A stretch of 64,000 nucleotides of DNA from an uncultured Flavobacterium sp. GTDB taxonomy: Bacteria > Bacteroidota > Bacteroidia > Flavobacteriales > Flavobacteriaceae. Below the pieces are notes generated by a model. That model was not told the origin of the DNA, did no database searches, and saw only the letters and a program-made list of their open reading frames with translations. Positions 8,714 to 18,082 of this stretch are shown piece after piece. The translations under genes were made by a program, and so were the position numbers. The first letter of the stretch is position 1, and every line of letters begins with the position of its first letter. The DNA lies in assembly GCF_951805225.1 (NCBI RefSeq), contig NZ_OX638201.1, positions 3,100,001 to 3,164,000 on the forward strand. The letters are read 5' to 3'.

Positions 8714-10378
8714 ATGTCCCAAGAAAAATATACAATTAACAAAGCAGTAATTCTAGATACTGTAAATAATGGTCTCATTAGTGACCAAATTCTAGTTTAC
8801 GGAGAAGATAACGAAATTAAAAGCGTTTCATCTGATTCTTTTTCTTTTAAAACAAAAGGTGAGTATAAAAATAACCGCGAAGCAAAAAATGCTGGTTTAA
8901 TTTTAGGTGATTACTACACTATACCAATAACAAGTGATTCTGAGGCTTCTGTTTTGGCTGTTGTTGTTGATGTTCCTCCATCAATAAAATTAACATTTGA
9001 TGACATTGATGCTTCAATGAATTTTTTAGGCATTTCAAACAAAAATAATGTTGAAGAATGGAACCAGTTTTTTGTAAATAAACAAATGGCAACGGGAGGA
9101 GATCTCGTAAATGTATCTTATTTAAATATTGAAGGAAACAGCATCTTTCTTGCTTTAAATAACAAATATATCAGGACGTTAAATCTTCCGTCTATGCAAT
9201 TAACAGATATAGAATTTAATGACCTAAATGAAATAAATACTTTGCAATTATACGCAAACAATCTAACTTCTATAAATGAAACTATTTATACCTTACCAAA
9301 AATAACTTCCTTAATCTTATTTCTTAATCAAATTACAGAGTTTAATCCCACTGTGGCAATGCCTCCTTTATATCAATTAAATTTGGGTAATAATAAAATA
9401 AGCAACTTTAATCCTTCGATTCCATTGCCTGAAGGTTTGAGATTTTTCGATTTGGACCACAATAACATTGTAGACTTTGATCCTTCAATCGCTTTACCAA
9501 ACACGCTTAATTATCTAACACTTTCTGGTAATAAAATTGTCAATTTCAACCCATCAATTTCGTTACCCTCCCAATTAATTGCTTTAAACCTAGATTTGAA
9601 TAAAATAGCAAATTTCAATCCTTCGCTTCCATTGCCTTCAAATTTAAAATATCTAAATTTAGAACAAAACGACATTACTGACTTTAATCCATCAATTCCT
9701 TTGCCGGATTCATTGCTTTTATTAAAATTAAACGTCAATAAGATTACTAATTTTGATCCTGCTTTTCCTTTACCTTCCGGATTACAAGAGTTAGTTTTAA
9801 ATAGCAATCAAATAACTAATTTTAATCCTAAAATAGCTTTACCAAATGATCTAAAAATACTGAATTTATCCATTAATGGAATCCAAAAATTTGATCCTTC
9901 AGCTGCCTTGCCAGCATCATTGGAGCAATTAAATTTAACCCTTAATTCCTTAACTATCTTTGATCCTGCAAACAATTTACTGCCAAACTCTTTAAAAGGT
10001 TTATTTTTAAGCAATAACAATTTAGCGACTTTTAATCCTACGGTTGCTTTACCTGATACATTAGAAATGTTAAGCTTGGGAAATAACGCCATTACTGTTT
10101 TCAATCCATCAATAGCCTTACCGCCGAGTTTAACTTTCTTATCTGTTCTTAATAACGGAATAGCGACTTTTAATCCTTCAATCCCTTTACCATCTAATTT
10201 AACTACAATTAGAATAGAAAGAAACATTATAACTTCTTTTGGTTGGAATAACGAAACATCATGGATTTCAGGACTAGGCAATAACGGCACAATAAATTGT
10301 ACCGAAAATAAAGATTCAGTAAGCGGAACAATAACTGAATCTCTCTTATTATCTAAAGGCTGGACAATTACTTATTAA
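8714..10378 (+). CDS. leucine-rich-repeat protein, copy 1, candidate particle tip or effector
   Basis: A 554-residue protein. The N-terminal module (1-80, YTINKAVxLDTVxNG ... GEYKNN ... GDYYTIPI) is shared with the next gene. A linker follows with FDDIDASMNFLGI and EEWNQFF. From about 170 come at least thirteen leucine-rich repeats of 23 residues, with consensus LxxLxLxxNxITxFNPSIxLPxx. A C-terminal cap ends TESLLLSKGWTITY. There is no signal peptide and no type IX secretion tail, so export by the usual flavobacterial route is not supported. Association with the tail-like particle, or release by lysis, is more consistent. LRR arcs commonly bind proteins or glycans. An antisense open frame is a by-product of the repeats. 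Confidence 0.8.
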   Translation: MSQEKYTINKAVILDTVNNGLISDQILVYGEDNEIKSVSSDSFSFKTKGEYKNNREAKNAGLILGDYYTIPITSDSEASVLAVVVDVPPSIKLTFDDIDASMNFLGISNKNNVEEWNQFFVNKQMATGGDLVNVSYLNIEGNSIFLALNNKYIRTLNLPSMQLTDIEFNDLNEINTLQLYANNLTSINETIYTLPKITSLILFLNQITEFNPTVAMPPLYQLNLGNNKISNFNPSIPLPEGLRFFDLDHNNIVDFDPSIALPNTLNYLTLSGNKIVNFNPSISLPSQLIALNLDLNKIANFNPSLPLPSNLKYLNLEQNDITDFNPSIPLPDSLLLLKLNVNKITNFDPAFPLPSGLQELVLNSNQITNFNPKIALPNDLKILNLSINGIQKFDPSAALPASLEQLNLTLNSLTIFDPANNLLPNSLKGLFLSNNNLATFNPTVALPDTLEMLSLGNNAITVFNPSIALPPSLTFLSVLNNGIATFNPSIPLPSNLTTIRIERNIITSFGWNNETSWISGLGNNGTINCTENKDSVSGTITESLLLSKGWTITY

Positions 10379-10485
10379 TCCTTAGATTTTAGTTAATAGT
10401 AATAAATTCAAAAATTTTCTGGTTTTCTGGCTAAGCTTTTTTTATAAAGAAAAAACAAAATTTCATCCAATCAATAAATTTAAAT

Positions 10486-12084
10486 ATGAACGAACAAAAA
10501 TATACAATAAGTAAAGCAGTAGTTTTAGATACTGTTGATAATGGTAAGATTACCGACAAAATCTTAGTTTATGGAGAAGATAAAGAAATTAAAATCGTTT
10601 CATCAGATCCTTTTTCCTTTAAGCTCAAAGGCGAATACAAAAACAATGATGAAGCAATTGCAAATGGACTTTCTATAGGAGATTATTATACAATACCAAT
10701 TAGTAGTAATGACCAGGCAAGTTACATTGCTGTAGTAAAAAAAACTTCTCCTTCATTAAGATTATTTTTTGATGATATTGATTCTAGAATGTCTTTTTTA
10801 GGAATTGCAGACAAAAATAGTGTAGAAAACTGGAATACTTTTTTTGCAAACAGACAGTCGATGAATTGGTATACCATAGTTTTAACATCAGTACGAGTTT
10901 CAGGAAATTCAATACTTTTAAATATAGATTACACATCTCCACTAATTGACCTGAAAGAGATGCAGCTAATTAATTTAGAGATTAACAACCTTGATACTAT
11001 TTCAGAATTAAATTTGGCAAAAAACCAGTTATCCAATATACCTGCCTCAATATTAGCCTTGGCTAACTTAACTTCATTAAATCTAAGTGAAAACCTATTT
11101 ACGAATTTTGATTACATATTGCCTCCTAAACTAACCAGCTTAAATTTATCAACAAATAAAATAGTTTCTTTTGATCCTTCTAATCCTCTACCACAAGAAT
11201 TAATAAATTTAGATTTATATCAAAATCAATTAGCTGCTTTTGATCCCATAAATCATCCGCTGCCAAGTACTTTGCAAACGTTACTACTTAGACAAAACAA
11301 TTTAAATGTTTTTGATCCTGTTAACTACCCTTTGCCACCTAATTTACAATATCTATTTCTGGATTATAACAATTTGGCTGTTTTTGATCCTGTAAATTTT
11401 GCTTTACCAAATGGTTTATTATGGCTAATACTAGATTATAACAAACTAACTGTTTTTGACCCTATTAATTTCACCTTACCTAATTCAATTACATTTTTAG
11501 GACTAGGTAACAATCGGTTAACTTCATTTAACCCTACAAATGCATTACCAAGTAATTTGAATTATTTGCACATGGATAATAACCAAATATCTTCGTTTGA
11601 CCCTGTTCATGCACTACCTTCAGGATTAACATCTTTGGCACTACAATCTAATAACCTTTCAATTTTCAATCCTAAAAATCATCTTTTACCAAATACCATA
11701 AATTCGCTGTTAATCGGTCAAAATATACAAATAACAACAATTGATTTGCCATGGCCAACAAGTTTAGAAACTCTTGCTATATCAAACTTGGGAATAACTT
11801 CTTTTGACCCCATAAACGCTTTGCCTGAAGGTTTACTTTATTTAAATATAAGCACTAATGAATACATGCCCGTTTTCAATCCTGTAAATCATTCATTACC
11901 AAAAACACTTAAGACTATTTTTTTACTGTCACATTATTTGACACTGGAAAGTTTAAACAACGAAACAGACTGGATATCGTCCCTTCCTGATAATGGGCAA
12001 CTATATGTATTGTATGGTGCAAATTCTATTACAGATACAACAACTGAAACTTTATTTTTAGCCAAAAACTGGACAATTATTTAG
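10486..12084 (+). CDS. leucine-rich-repeat protein, copy 2 (paralogue)
   Basis: A 532-residue paralogue of the preceding gene, 107 nt downstream in the same orientation. The first 80 residues are nearly the same (YTISKAVVLDTVDNG, ILVYGED, GDYYTIPI), as are the FFDDIDSRMSFLGI / ENWNTFF segment and the C-terminal cap. The repeat array differs: units are 23-24 residues, with FDPxNxPLP in place of FNPSIPLP, and the middle array has diverged. Conserved ends around a diverged recognition array is what receptor-binding or target-binding variants look like. No signal peptide. It closes the tail-like locus at a terminator. Confidence 0.8.
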   Translation: MNEQKYTISKAVVLDTVDNGKITDKILVYGEDKEIKIVSSDPFSFKLKGEYKNNDEAIANGLSIGDYYTIPISSNDQASYIAVVKKTSPSLRLFFDDIDSRMSFLGIADKNSVENWNTFFANRQSMNWYTIVLTSVRVSGNSILLNIDYTSPLIDLKEMQLINLEINNLDTISELNLAKNQLSNIPASILALANLTSLNLSENLFTNFDYILPPKLTSLNLSTNKIVSFDPSNPLPQELINLDLYQNQLAAFDPINHPLPSTLQTLLLRQNNLNVFDPVNYPLPPNLQYLFLDYNNLAVFDPVNFALPNGLLWLILDYNKLTVFDPINFTLPNSITFLGLGNNRLTSFNPTNALPSNLNYLHMDNNQISSFDPVHALPSGLTSLALQSNNLSIFNPKNHLLPNTINSLLIGQNIQITTIDLPWPTSLETLAISNLGITSFDPINALPEGLLYLNISTNEYMPVFNPVNHSLPKTLKTIFLLSHYLTLESLNNETDWISSLPDNGQLYVLYGANSITDTTTETLFLAKNWTII

Positions 12085-12104
12085 TAAGTTTTAGATTTAT
12101 CAAC

Positions 12105-12146
12105 AAAGCAACCATTAGAAAACAAAATCTTCTAATGGTTGCTTTT
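12105..12146 (+). terminator. intrinsic terminator of the LRR/tail locus
   Basis: Arms AAAGCAACCATTAGAA (12105-12120) and TTCTAATGGTTGCTTT (12130-12145), with a 9-nt loop and a short T-run. It marks the probable right end of the tail-like locus. Confidence 0.8.
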
Positions 12147-12472
12147 ACGTTTTCAATAATTATTCTAAAAATAACTAATCAACTTTAGACATCAAGGGTT
12201 TATTAGCAGAATAGAAGTAATAATCAAACCTCCTAGAATCATGATTACATATTTAATAACCAGCCGAATACATAGAAATTAAAACTTTTAAACGTTTTAA
12301 TTATTAATCAAATTTGAAACAATTTCGATCAAATTTAAAAGCCTGAATTCTGATTAATTCTTAGATTGGTTTTGGTAACAAATCAAGGACAAAAGAACAT
12401 TTTCAATGAATCAAAAATCCAAAAAAAACTACTTTTATAACAAAATAAAATAGCAATTTTCTGTCAATATCA
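12147..12472. other. AT-rich intergenic spacer
   Basis: About 325 nt between the terminator and the promoter of the metallopeptidase gene. No open frame with coding character, no tRNA and no direct repeat that could be an attachment site was seen. Confidence 0.6.
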
Positions 12473-12502
12473 TTGTTTTTAATAATGATATTGATAGTTT
12501 TG
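12473..12502 (+). promoter_or_regulatory. Bacteroidota promoter
   Basis: TTG at 12473-12475 and TAGTTTTG at 12495-12502 are separated by 19 nt, matching the TTG-N17-20-TAnnTTTG consensus. It lies 38 nt before the metallopeptidase ATG. Confidence 0.6.
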
Positions 12503-12540
12503 CGCATTAGAATTAAAACCCCAAATTTAACCTAAACCTC

Positions 12541-13782
12541 ATGAGAAAAACCATTTCTTATTTTTTGCCATTGGCATTATTCGCAAGTTTGCTTACTAGT
12601 TGCAGCGATGATGATTCAAAAGGCGAAAATTACCAAGCCAATTATCTGGCGAGTATTGATGCCACTACTTTACCCGCAGGTAATAAACCTATGACCATGT
12701 TTGAAGACGCAGAAAGTTCTTCTAAAATGTATGACAATAAAGACCGTTGGTTTCGCGTAAATGAGCCAATGCAAGTCATTCAAAAAGGCAAAGATTCTGT
12801 ACAAATTTCTCTTTATTCTCCAGTTGGACTTACAGATGTAAGAGTCTATGCAAAATTAGCCAACTACGACAAACGATTTTTAATTTATGAGTTTACAAAA
12901 GTTCCGGCTTTTCACCGTTCTGCTCATCAAATTCCTTTAGTAGAAGGTACTCACGATTACAAATTAGAAAACGGAAAAACGGTTACAATTGACAAAATCG
13001 ACGGATTCTCGTCTGGTGCAATTCAATTTTCTGTAGAATCAAGTGATCCTTTATTCGAAAAATTCAAAAAAATAAAGTCGAATCGATTGGTTCAATTCAG
13101 TACGCAGTACCACCTTAATAATCCTGCTGATGATCCTAATAAATTTTTACCAATGAATCCTGTTTTGGCCAAAGAAGCCATTGCAATGATTATCAATTAT
13201 TCGTATGCAATCAGTCATCCTTTGTATTACGATACATTTATGAATTTTGACCGATACAAAAGAGAACAAGCTACAGCAGCCGGAACTGAAACTGTTAATG
13301 GTGCATTAAACTGGCATGGAAACGCTGAAGATGCAGACGGAGTTTATGATTATCTGTCAAAAGAACAAATCGAAAAAGCATATGTTACTTACATCGATAA
13401 CCGAACGCTGAATATGGCAATGGTTGGAGGAGGTTCGGCCTGGGGCGGTGGTCCTCTGGCATCGCAATGGGAATCTGGTTATGTAACCGGACACTGGAAA
13501 GGCGAAATGTCGGTTTGGTCACACGAATATTCTCATCATAGTGGTTATAGCCATAGCAGTAATTTGGCTAATAGTGGTCAAGGTGGCGGTCAGCAGGAAA
13601 TGTTAACCGAGTTTTACAAATACCTGATTTACTTAAATGATCTTCCTTTTATTGATCCGGATGTATTAAAAACGTACACAAAGACGACTTATTTAACTGG
13701 GACTTACAAAAAACCAGTATTTACTATTAGTCCTAAAAATACATTTTTAGTTAAATACAAAGGAGAAGGAAAATGGAAATAA
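12541..13782 (+). CDS. lipoprotein zinc metallopeptidase
   Basis: A 413-residue protein with a lipoprotein signal peptide: a hydrophobic core then SLLTSC, with Cys at about residue 21 followed by acidic residues (SDDD), a usual flavobacterial surface-export context. The zinc motif HEYSH is at 328-332, with further His residues just after (HSGYSH). A Gly-rich stretch with WGGG precedes it and an acidic ETEF-like helix follows (EMLTEFYKY), where a third ligand may lie. The family is not recognised beyond HExxH; M60 or related gluzincins are possible. The next lipoprotein gene starts 14 nt after its stop, so the two proteins probably work together on the cell surface. Confidence 0.7.
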   Translation: MRKTISYFLPLALFASLLTSCSDDDSKGENYQANYLASIDATTLPAGNKPMTMFEDAESSSKMYDNKDRWFRVNEPMQVIQKGKDSVQISLYSPVGLTDVRVYAKLANYDKRFLIYEFTKVPAFHRSAHQIPLVEGTHDYKLENGKTVTIDKIDGFSSGAIQFSVESSDPLFEKFKKIKSNRLVQFSTQYHLNNPADDPNKFLPMNPVLAKEAIAMIINYSYAISHPLYYDTFMNFDRYKREQATAAGTETVNGALNWHGNAEDADGVYDYLSKEQIEKAYVTYIDNRTLNMAMVGGGSAWGGGPLASQWESGYVTGHWKGEMSVWSHEYSHHSGYSHSSNLANSGQGGGQQEMLTEFYKYLIYLNDLPFIDPDVLKTYTKTTYLTGTYKKPVFTISPKNTFLVKYKGEGKWK

Positions 13783-13796
13783 CCACTAAAACTATC

Positions 13797-14804
13797 ATGA
13801 ACAAAATACCTTTTTTTATAGCATTACTTTGCCTTTTTACCAATTGCAGCAAAGATGACAACCAAGGAGATACTTCTTCGCCAACAACAAGCTATTATTA
13901 CCCAACTGAAGAAGCTTCTATTTCCGCTGCCCAAATTGGAGACGGAAAAGGAACATTAGATCCAAAAGGAATAACAATCGCAAACGACAAATTGTACGTT
14001 TGTAATGGCGATGTTCTTGAAATTTTTGATGCACTGACTTTAGCGCATCTTAAAACACTTACGGCATATACAAAAGGAACAACTACAATTCCGTTTACCA
14101 AACTTTCTTCGGTTAGTATTGATAAAGGTCGTATTTATGTTGGAAGCGTTGATTCAAGACTTTTTGTAATGGACGAACTTACAACTGCCGGAATTAACAC
14201 GGTTGGAAATGGTCAATGGTGGCAAACTTTTGTACACGTTTTTGGAGTTGTAGTAAAAGACGGATTGGTATTTGTGAAAGAAAAAGAAACTTCGATTAAA
14301 GTTTTCGAAACGACACAAATTACCGAAACCAGCGAGTGGAATTTAAAACCTATTGCCAAATTAACAACTTTAAGCGGTTACGATCAGGTTTATTCTATGG
14401 ATGTTGAAGCAGGAAATTTAGTCGTAGCCGGAAGAGATGCCAAAAGCTATTTGTATTATACAATTGCATCTATTAAAGCAAATGCTGCGAACTCGCTTAC
14501 AGAACCAACAAAACCATCAAACACTACTTTTGATGCAAAACCTATTGCGATTAATTTTAGTAAAGATTGGGCAATTACATCAGAAAATCTTGGAAGTCTA
14601 AACTATTTACGTCTTTATCCAAAAGCTGAATTTTTAGACAAAAAATACAATGCAAGAGTGAATACTTCTGATATTATGGGACAAAATCCTTTTGGAACAA
14701 TTGTTAGCACAGCGCAACTTAACGATCGTCTTTTCTTATCTGATAATACAAACAAAAAAATACGAATTATAAAACTTAATCAATCTGCAATTACTGAACA
14801 TTAA
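13797..14804 (+). CDS. lipoprotein, probable beta-propeller
   Basis: A 335-residue lipoprotein. I start it at ATG 13797 because the signal MNKIPFFIALLCLFTNC begins there; an upstream ATG at 13773 overlaps the preceding gene and would put eight polar residues before the signal. The mature protein contains repeated short segments of the type ITIANDKLYVCNGD, VSIDKGRIYVGS and GVVVKDGLVFVKE, typical of NHL/PQQ-like blades. It is likely a surface binding partner of the metallopeptidase encoded just upstream. The ligand is unknown. Confidence 0.65.
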   Translation: MNKIPFFIALLCLFTNCSKDDNQGDTSSPTTSYYYPTEEASISAAQIGDGKGTLDPKGITIANDKLYVCNGDVLEIFDALTLAHLKTLTAYTKGTTTIPFTKLSSVSIDKGRIYVGSVDSRLFVMDELTTAGINTVGNGQWWQTFVHVFGVVVKDGLVFVKEKETSIKVFETTQITETSEWNLKPIAKLTTLSGYDQVYSMDVEAGNLVVAGRDAKSYLYYTIASIKANAANSLTEPTKPSNTTFDAKPIAINFSKDWAITSENLGSLNYLRLYPKAEFLDKKYNARVNTSDIMGQNPFGTIVSTAQLNDRLFLSDNTNKKIRIIKLNQSAITEH

Positions 14805-14833
14805 TTGACCTAATTTTATAAGTATCAATACTC

Positions 14834-14866
14834 AAAAGGGAATAGTTTCAGGACTATTCCCTTTTT
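14834..14866 (+). terminator. intrinsic terminator
   Basis: AAAAGGGAATAGT (14834-14846) pairs with ACTATTCCCTTTT and runs into five T. It ends the metallopeptidase/lipoprotein operon. Confidence 0.85.
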
Positions 14867-14882
14867 GTTTTAATTCGATTTT

Positions 14883-15027
14883 AAACGCAAAGTTCGAAAA
14901 GTTTTAATTTTACTTTACGCAAATAGAAAACACAAAGTTCGTAAAGCTTTGTGTTGATCTAGCTTTGCGAACTTTGTGTTTTTATAAAATCCGATATGCA
15001 AAAAAAACTTGCGAACTTTGCGGTTAA
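14883..15027. repeat. nested inverted repeat, AAGTTCGCAAAG type
   Basis: Outer arms AACGCAAAGTTCGAAAAG / CTTGCGAACTTTGCGGTT enclose an inner hairpin AACACAAAGTTCGTAAAGCT / AGCTTTGCGAACTTTGTGTT. Close relatives occur at 45536-45684 and 47135-47363. A small antisense open frame over it is not a gene. Confidence 0.75.
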
Positions 15028-15165
15028 ATTCACCCTTAATTTTTATTGCTCCACAAGTTTTTGTATTGTACCAACGTTTCTTTATAAACCTCGACAATTG
15101 TAAATGCCGAATTAAAAATAAATAGTAACTTTTCATGCTTTTTGTAGTCAAATATCTAAAAACCA

Positions 15166-16044
15166 ATGACAACAGATATCATAGAATTAAATGACTTTAT
15201 TGTTTTAATCGAACAATCGAATACTTCTAAAACTTTTGTTCAGAAGTGTGCAATTGATGGCGATGCCGTTGGTTTTGCTTTTTACGGATCTGGAAATGTC
15301 GAATTGGAAATAAAACATAACAATCAAACCAAGTATTTGACGAACACAACAGGTTTGGCAATTTGTTTTTTTGGAAATCAAAAAGTAGAATTTTCACACA
15401 AGATAGAACCCGATAAACCGCTGCAATCAATCAGTATTTTTACGAAATCAAAAAAACTGCATTCTTTGCCTCAGGCCGAAAAAGAAATTTTTGAAAAACA
15501 TCTTCCTGAATTACTAAATCCGAAAGAGCATTTTGTAAAAGGTCCTTCATTTTATATGACGCTGGATATGCAATTGGCAGTTCAAAAAATTTTCAATACC
15601 ACTTATACAGGCAATACGAGATTATTATTTTTGAAAAGTCAAATCAATGAATTATTGGCACATTTTTATGCGCTTTTAACCACAGGAACCAAAATTGATT
15701 TCTCGGAAACGGACAAAAACAAGCTTTATAAAGCCAAAGAAATTGTCACTAATAGTTATTCGAAACCGCCTTCGATTACGCAATTATCTCAAATGGTAGG
15801 TTTGAATAGTAACAAACTCAAAAAGAACTTCAAAGAACTATTTGGTATTCCGGTTTTTAAATATGTTCAGGAAGAACGACTTCATAAAGCTTATGAATTA
15901 CTCCGCGAAAGCGAAAGAACCGTACAAGAATCAGCTTGGGAAGTTGGTTACGAAAGTTTAAGTTCATTTTCGAATGCTTTTCATAAAAAATTTGGGATGC
16001 GTCCAAATGAAGTTCGACAACAATTCCTTTCAAACAAATCATAA
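15166..16044 (+). CDS. AraC-family transcriptional regulator
   Basis: A 292-residue protein with a cupin-like N-terminal sensor region and a C-terminal double helix-turn-helix (about 190-288): PSITQLSQMVGLNSNKLKKNF for the first helix pair, then ESAWEVGYESLSSFSNAFHKKFGMRPNEVRQ, the classic AraC signature. The NmrA-like oxidoreductase gene starts 73 nt downstream on the same strand and is the probable target or operon partner. The inducer is unknown. Confidence 0.88.
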   Translation: MTTDIIELNDFIVLIEQSNTSKTFVQKCAIDGDAVGFAFYGSGNVELEIKHNNQTKYLTNTTGLAICFFGNQKVEFSHKIEPDKPLQSISIFTKSKKLHSLPQAEKEIFEKHLPELLNPKEHFVKGPSFYMTLDMQLAVQKIFNTTYTGNTRLLFLKSQINELLAHFYALLTTGTKIDFSETDKNKLYKAKEIVTNSYSKPPSITQLSQMVGLNSNKLKKNFKELFGIPVFKYVQEERLHKAYELLRESERTVQESAWEVGYESLSSFSNAFHKKFGMRPNEVRQQFLSNKS

Positions 16045-16116
16045 TTCCTTTCAGACAAATGATTTGTTTATAATGGAGGCAACTTTGTGTCAATAATCAA
16101 TTAAAAAACTATTGAC

Positions 16117-16944
16117 ATGAACAAACAGAAAATTTTAGTCTTGGGTTGCAACGGGAAAACTGGACGCAGAGTAGTCGAAAAATTAGAGCAAGTTCCTAAT
16201 ATCGAAATTCGTTTAGGTTCGCGAAATGAGAAAATCCCTTTTGATTGGGAAAAACCAGAAACCTGGGAAGCCGTTCTACAAGATATTGATTCGGTTTATA
16301 TTACTTTTCAGCCAGATTTGGCAATTCCTTCAGCCGAAGATTCAATTGAGAATTTTACTCGTCTTGCCACAAAATCAGGTGTTCAGAAAATTGTTCTACT
16401 TTCTGGAAGAGGTGAAAAAGAAGCGCAGATTTGCGAAGAAATTGTAAAACAAAATGCCAAAAACTGGACGATTGTTCAGGCAAGTTGGTTTAACCAAAAC
16501 TTTAGCGAAAGCTTTTTCTTAGATCCAATTTTAGCCGGAATCGTAGCATTGCCAAGAGCAGAAGCATTAGAACCATTTATAGATGCCGATGATATTGCTG
16601 AGGTTGTTACAGCAGCACTTTTAGACGATAAACACAACGGTCAGACTTATGAATTAACCGGTCCGAGATTATTAACTTTTAAAGAAGTTATTAATGAAAT
16701 TGCTGAGGTTAGCGGTCGAAACATTACTTTTCAGCCTTTAGCTTTAGAAGAATACACACAAATGCTAAAAGAATATCAAGTTCCCGAAGATCATATTTGG
16801 TTAATAAATTACCTTTTCGAACAAGTATTAGACGGACGAAATTCAAGCATAACGTCTGACATCGAAAAAGTTTTAGGCAGGAAAGCAAAAGATTTTACCG
16901 CTTACGCGAAAGAAACAGCCCAAACCGGAATCTGGAATTCTTGA
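16117..16944 (+). CDS. NmrA-like NAD(P)-binding oxidoreductase
   Basis: A 275-residue atypical short-chain dehydrogenase. The N-terminal Rossmann loop is VLGCNGKTGRRV (residues 6-17, GxxGxxG type), and strand/helix order follows the NmrA/QOR2 group. ELTGPRLLTFKEVINEIAEV near residue 190 is a standard feature of this family. The catalytic Tyr-xxx-Lys of classical SDRs is not obvious, as usual for NmrA-like proteins, which may act as redox sensors or quinone/NAD(P)H reductases. It sits directly behind the AraC regulator. Confidence 0.8.
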   Translation: MNKQKILVLGCNGKTGRRVVEKLEQVPNIEIRLGSRNEKIPFDWEKPETWEAVLQDIDSVYITFQPDLAIPSAEDSIENFTRLATKSGVQKIVLLSGRGEKEAQICEEIVKQNAKNWTIVQASWFNQNFSESFFLDPILAGIVALPRAEALEPFIDADDIAEVVTAALLDDKHNGQTYELTGPRLLTFKEVINEIAEVSGRNITFQPLALEEYTQMLKEYQVPEDHIWLINYLFEQVLDGRNSSITSDIEKVLGRKAKDFTAYAKETAQTGIWNS

Positions 16945-16994
16945 AATTAATTGTATTTGCACACAACGATTGTCGTTTAAATCGCCATTTCAAC

Positions 16995-17090
16995 GGATTA
17001 AAATCCGTTGCTACAATATAAACCATTCTTCCGAAATTTCACAAAGAGTTCCGGAGGAACGAGACATATTGTAGGGATGGATTTTAATCC
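16995..17090. repeat. long inverted repeat in intergenic space
   Basis: The left arm GGATTAAAATCCGTTGCTAC and the right arm ending GGATTTTAATCC pair over 25 nt with four mismatches, with a CCGGAGGAACGAG segment in the loop. It lies between converging genes. It belongs to the family of flavobacterial intergenic hairpins seen across the window. Confidence 0.65.
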
Positions 17091-17183
17091 ATCATACAGT
17101 TTTACCATCCAACGAAAGTTTCAACAAAACCCCGCGTAAATCAGTTTAATCTGTAAAATCCGCGTGCCATTAAAAAGCAATTA

Positions 17184-17216
17184 CAAAAAAAGCTTGTCGA
17201 TAACCGACAAGCTTTT
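17184..17216 (-). terminator. terminator of the L,D-transpeptidase gene
   Basis: AAAAGCTTGTCG and CGACAAGCTTTT flank a 5-nt loop, with a run of T on the minus strand. It lies 11 nt after the minus-strand gene's stop and may also serve the opposite strand. Confidence 0.8.
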
Positions 17217-17226
17217 ACATTATTCC

Positions 17227-17826
17227 CTAATAATAAACATTCAAAATTATACTCGTTTTAGAACCATCAATTATTTTCTCGAGTCTTTTAAAGAATTTTT
17301 CACTTACCATTGGACATCCTTTACTATTCGAAATATAATAATCCTGTTCTTCTTCCGGAACCGCTGAGTAAGGATGCAAAACGATTGCCCTCATAATTGC
17401 ATTACTATTTGTTTCTTCCAAACCGAACAATTTATACGATTTGCCAAACATCCCTTTGTATGATTTTCCGATAATATATTTGCCTAGCGAAGTACTTTTT
17501 GAATTGGGTTCGTTGCTAAATTTCAAATCACCCCTAACATTAGTTTCAGAACCAGAACCGTTAGCAACAAGTCCCTGATCCAGGATTTTATCATTTTCTA
17601 AATCGTAAACAAAAAACCTGTTTTTGCCGGACTTAATTTTCATATCAACAAAAAAAGCAATTTTAGAATTGTAATTACTTTTAGAATGAATCATTGTTTT
17701 TACATCGATTAACTGACTATTAAATCTTTCTAATTCAGTATCTGTAAGTAAATTGTTTGTGTTGTATTCTTTTATTCCTCCAAAAAAACTTATTGTAAAA
17801 AATAAGATCAGATTCAATGTTTTCAT
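17227..17826 (-). CDS. L,D-transpeptidase-like murein protein
   Basis: A 199-residue exported protein. I use the ATG at 17826, where the signal-like MKTLNLILFFTISFFGG begins; a TTG nine codons upstream is less likely. The catalytic pattern of the murein L,D-transpeptidase catalytic-domain family is present: H151 in VLHPYS and C171 in SKGCPMVS. A G-rich strand GSGSETNVRGDLKFSN lies before it. These enzymes crosslink or edit peptidoglycan in the periplasm. The gene is monocistronic with its own terminator. Confidence 0.75.
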   Translation of the reverse strand: MKTLNLILFFTISFFGGIKEYNTNNLLTDTELERFNSQLIDVKTMIHSKSNYNSKIAFFVDMKIKSGKNRFFVYDLENDKILDQGLVANGSGSETNVRGDLKFSNEPNSKSTSLGKYIIGKSYKGMFGKSYKLFGLEETNSNAIMRAIVLHPYSAVPEEEQDYYISNSKGCPMVSEKFFKRLEKIIDGSKTSIILNVYY

Positions 17827-18021
17827 AAAATGCAGTTTAAAAATCCTGAACAATTTTGATGCTTATAAAACAGAATATCAACTATTGTTTAGATTTTAAT
17901 TTCAGTCTGCAAATTTACATCGACATTAAAAATTAAAAACACCTTAAAAGACTACATAACAACACAATAAGGCTTTTTAGAATAACTAAAATGATGAAAA
18001 CAAGTCTTTTGAATCCATAAA

Positions 18022-18055
18022 AAAACCCTGTAAAATAGAAATTTTACAGGGTTTT
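18022..18055 (-). terminator. terminator of the MFS operon
   Basis: A perfect 15-bp stem AAAACCCTGTAAAAT / ATTTTACAGGGTTTT with a 4-nt loop. It lies 28 nt beyond the MFS stop, with T-runs on both strands. Confidence 0.85.
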
Positions 18056-18082
18056 AGATATTCGAATTGATAATGAAGAATG

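Noticed and set aside
9300..10250. Repeats in the LRR genes as a CRISPR-like array
   Set aside because: They are coding repeats with 23-codon period, not conserved at DNA level and without spacers.
9511..10290. Long antisense open frames inside the LRR genes
   Set aside because: They arise from the regular repeat codons of the sense LRR gene; no start context or family is seen.
8714..12084. LRR proteins as secreted internalin-like adhesins
   Set aside because: No signal peptide, no lipobox and no type IX secretion domain.
14915..15172. Minus-strand frame of 85 codons
   Set aside because: It overlaps the AAGTTCGCAAAG hairpin and reads as low-complexity Lys/Phe; not a gene.
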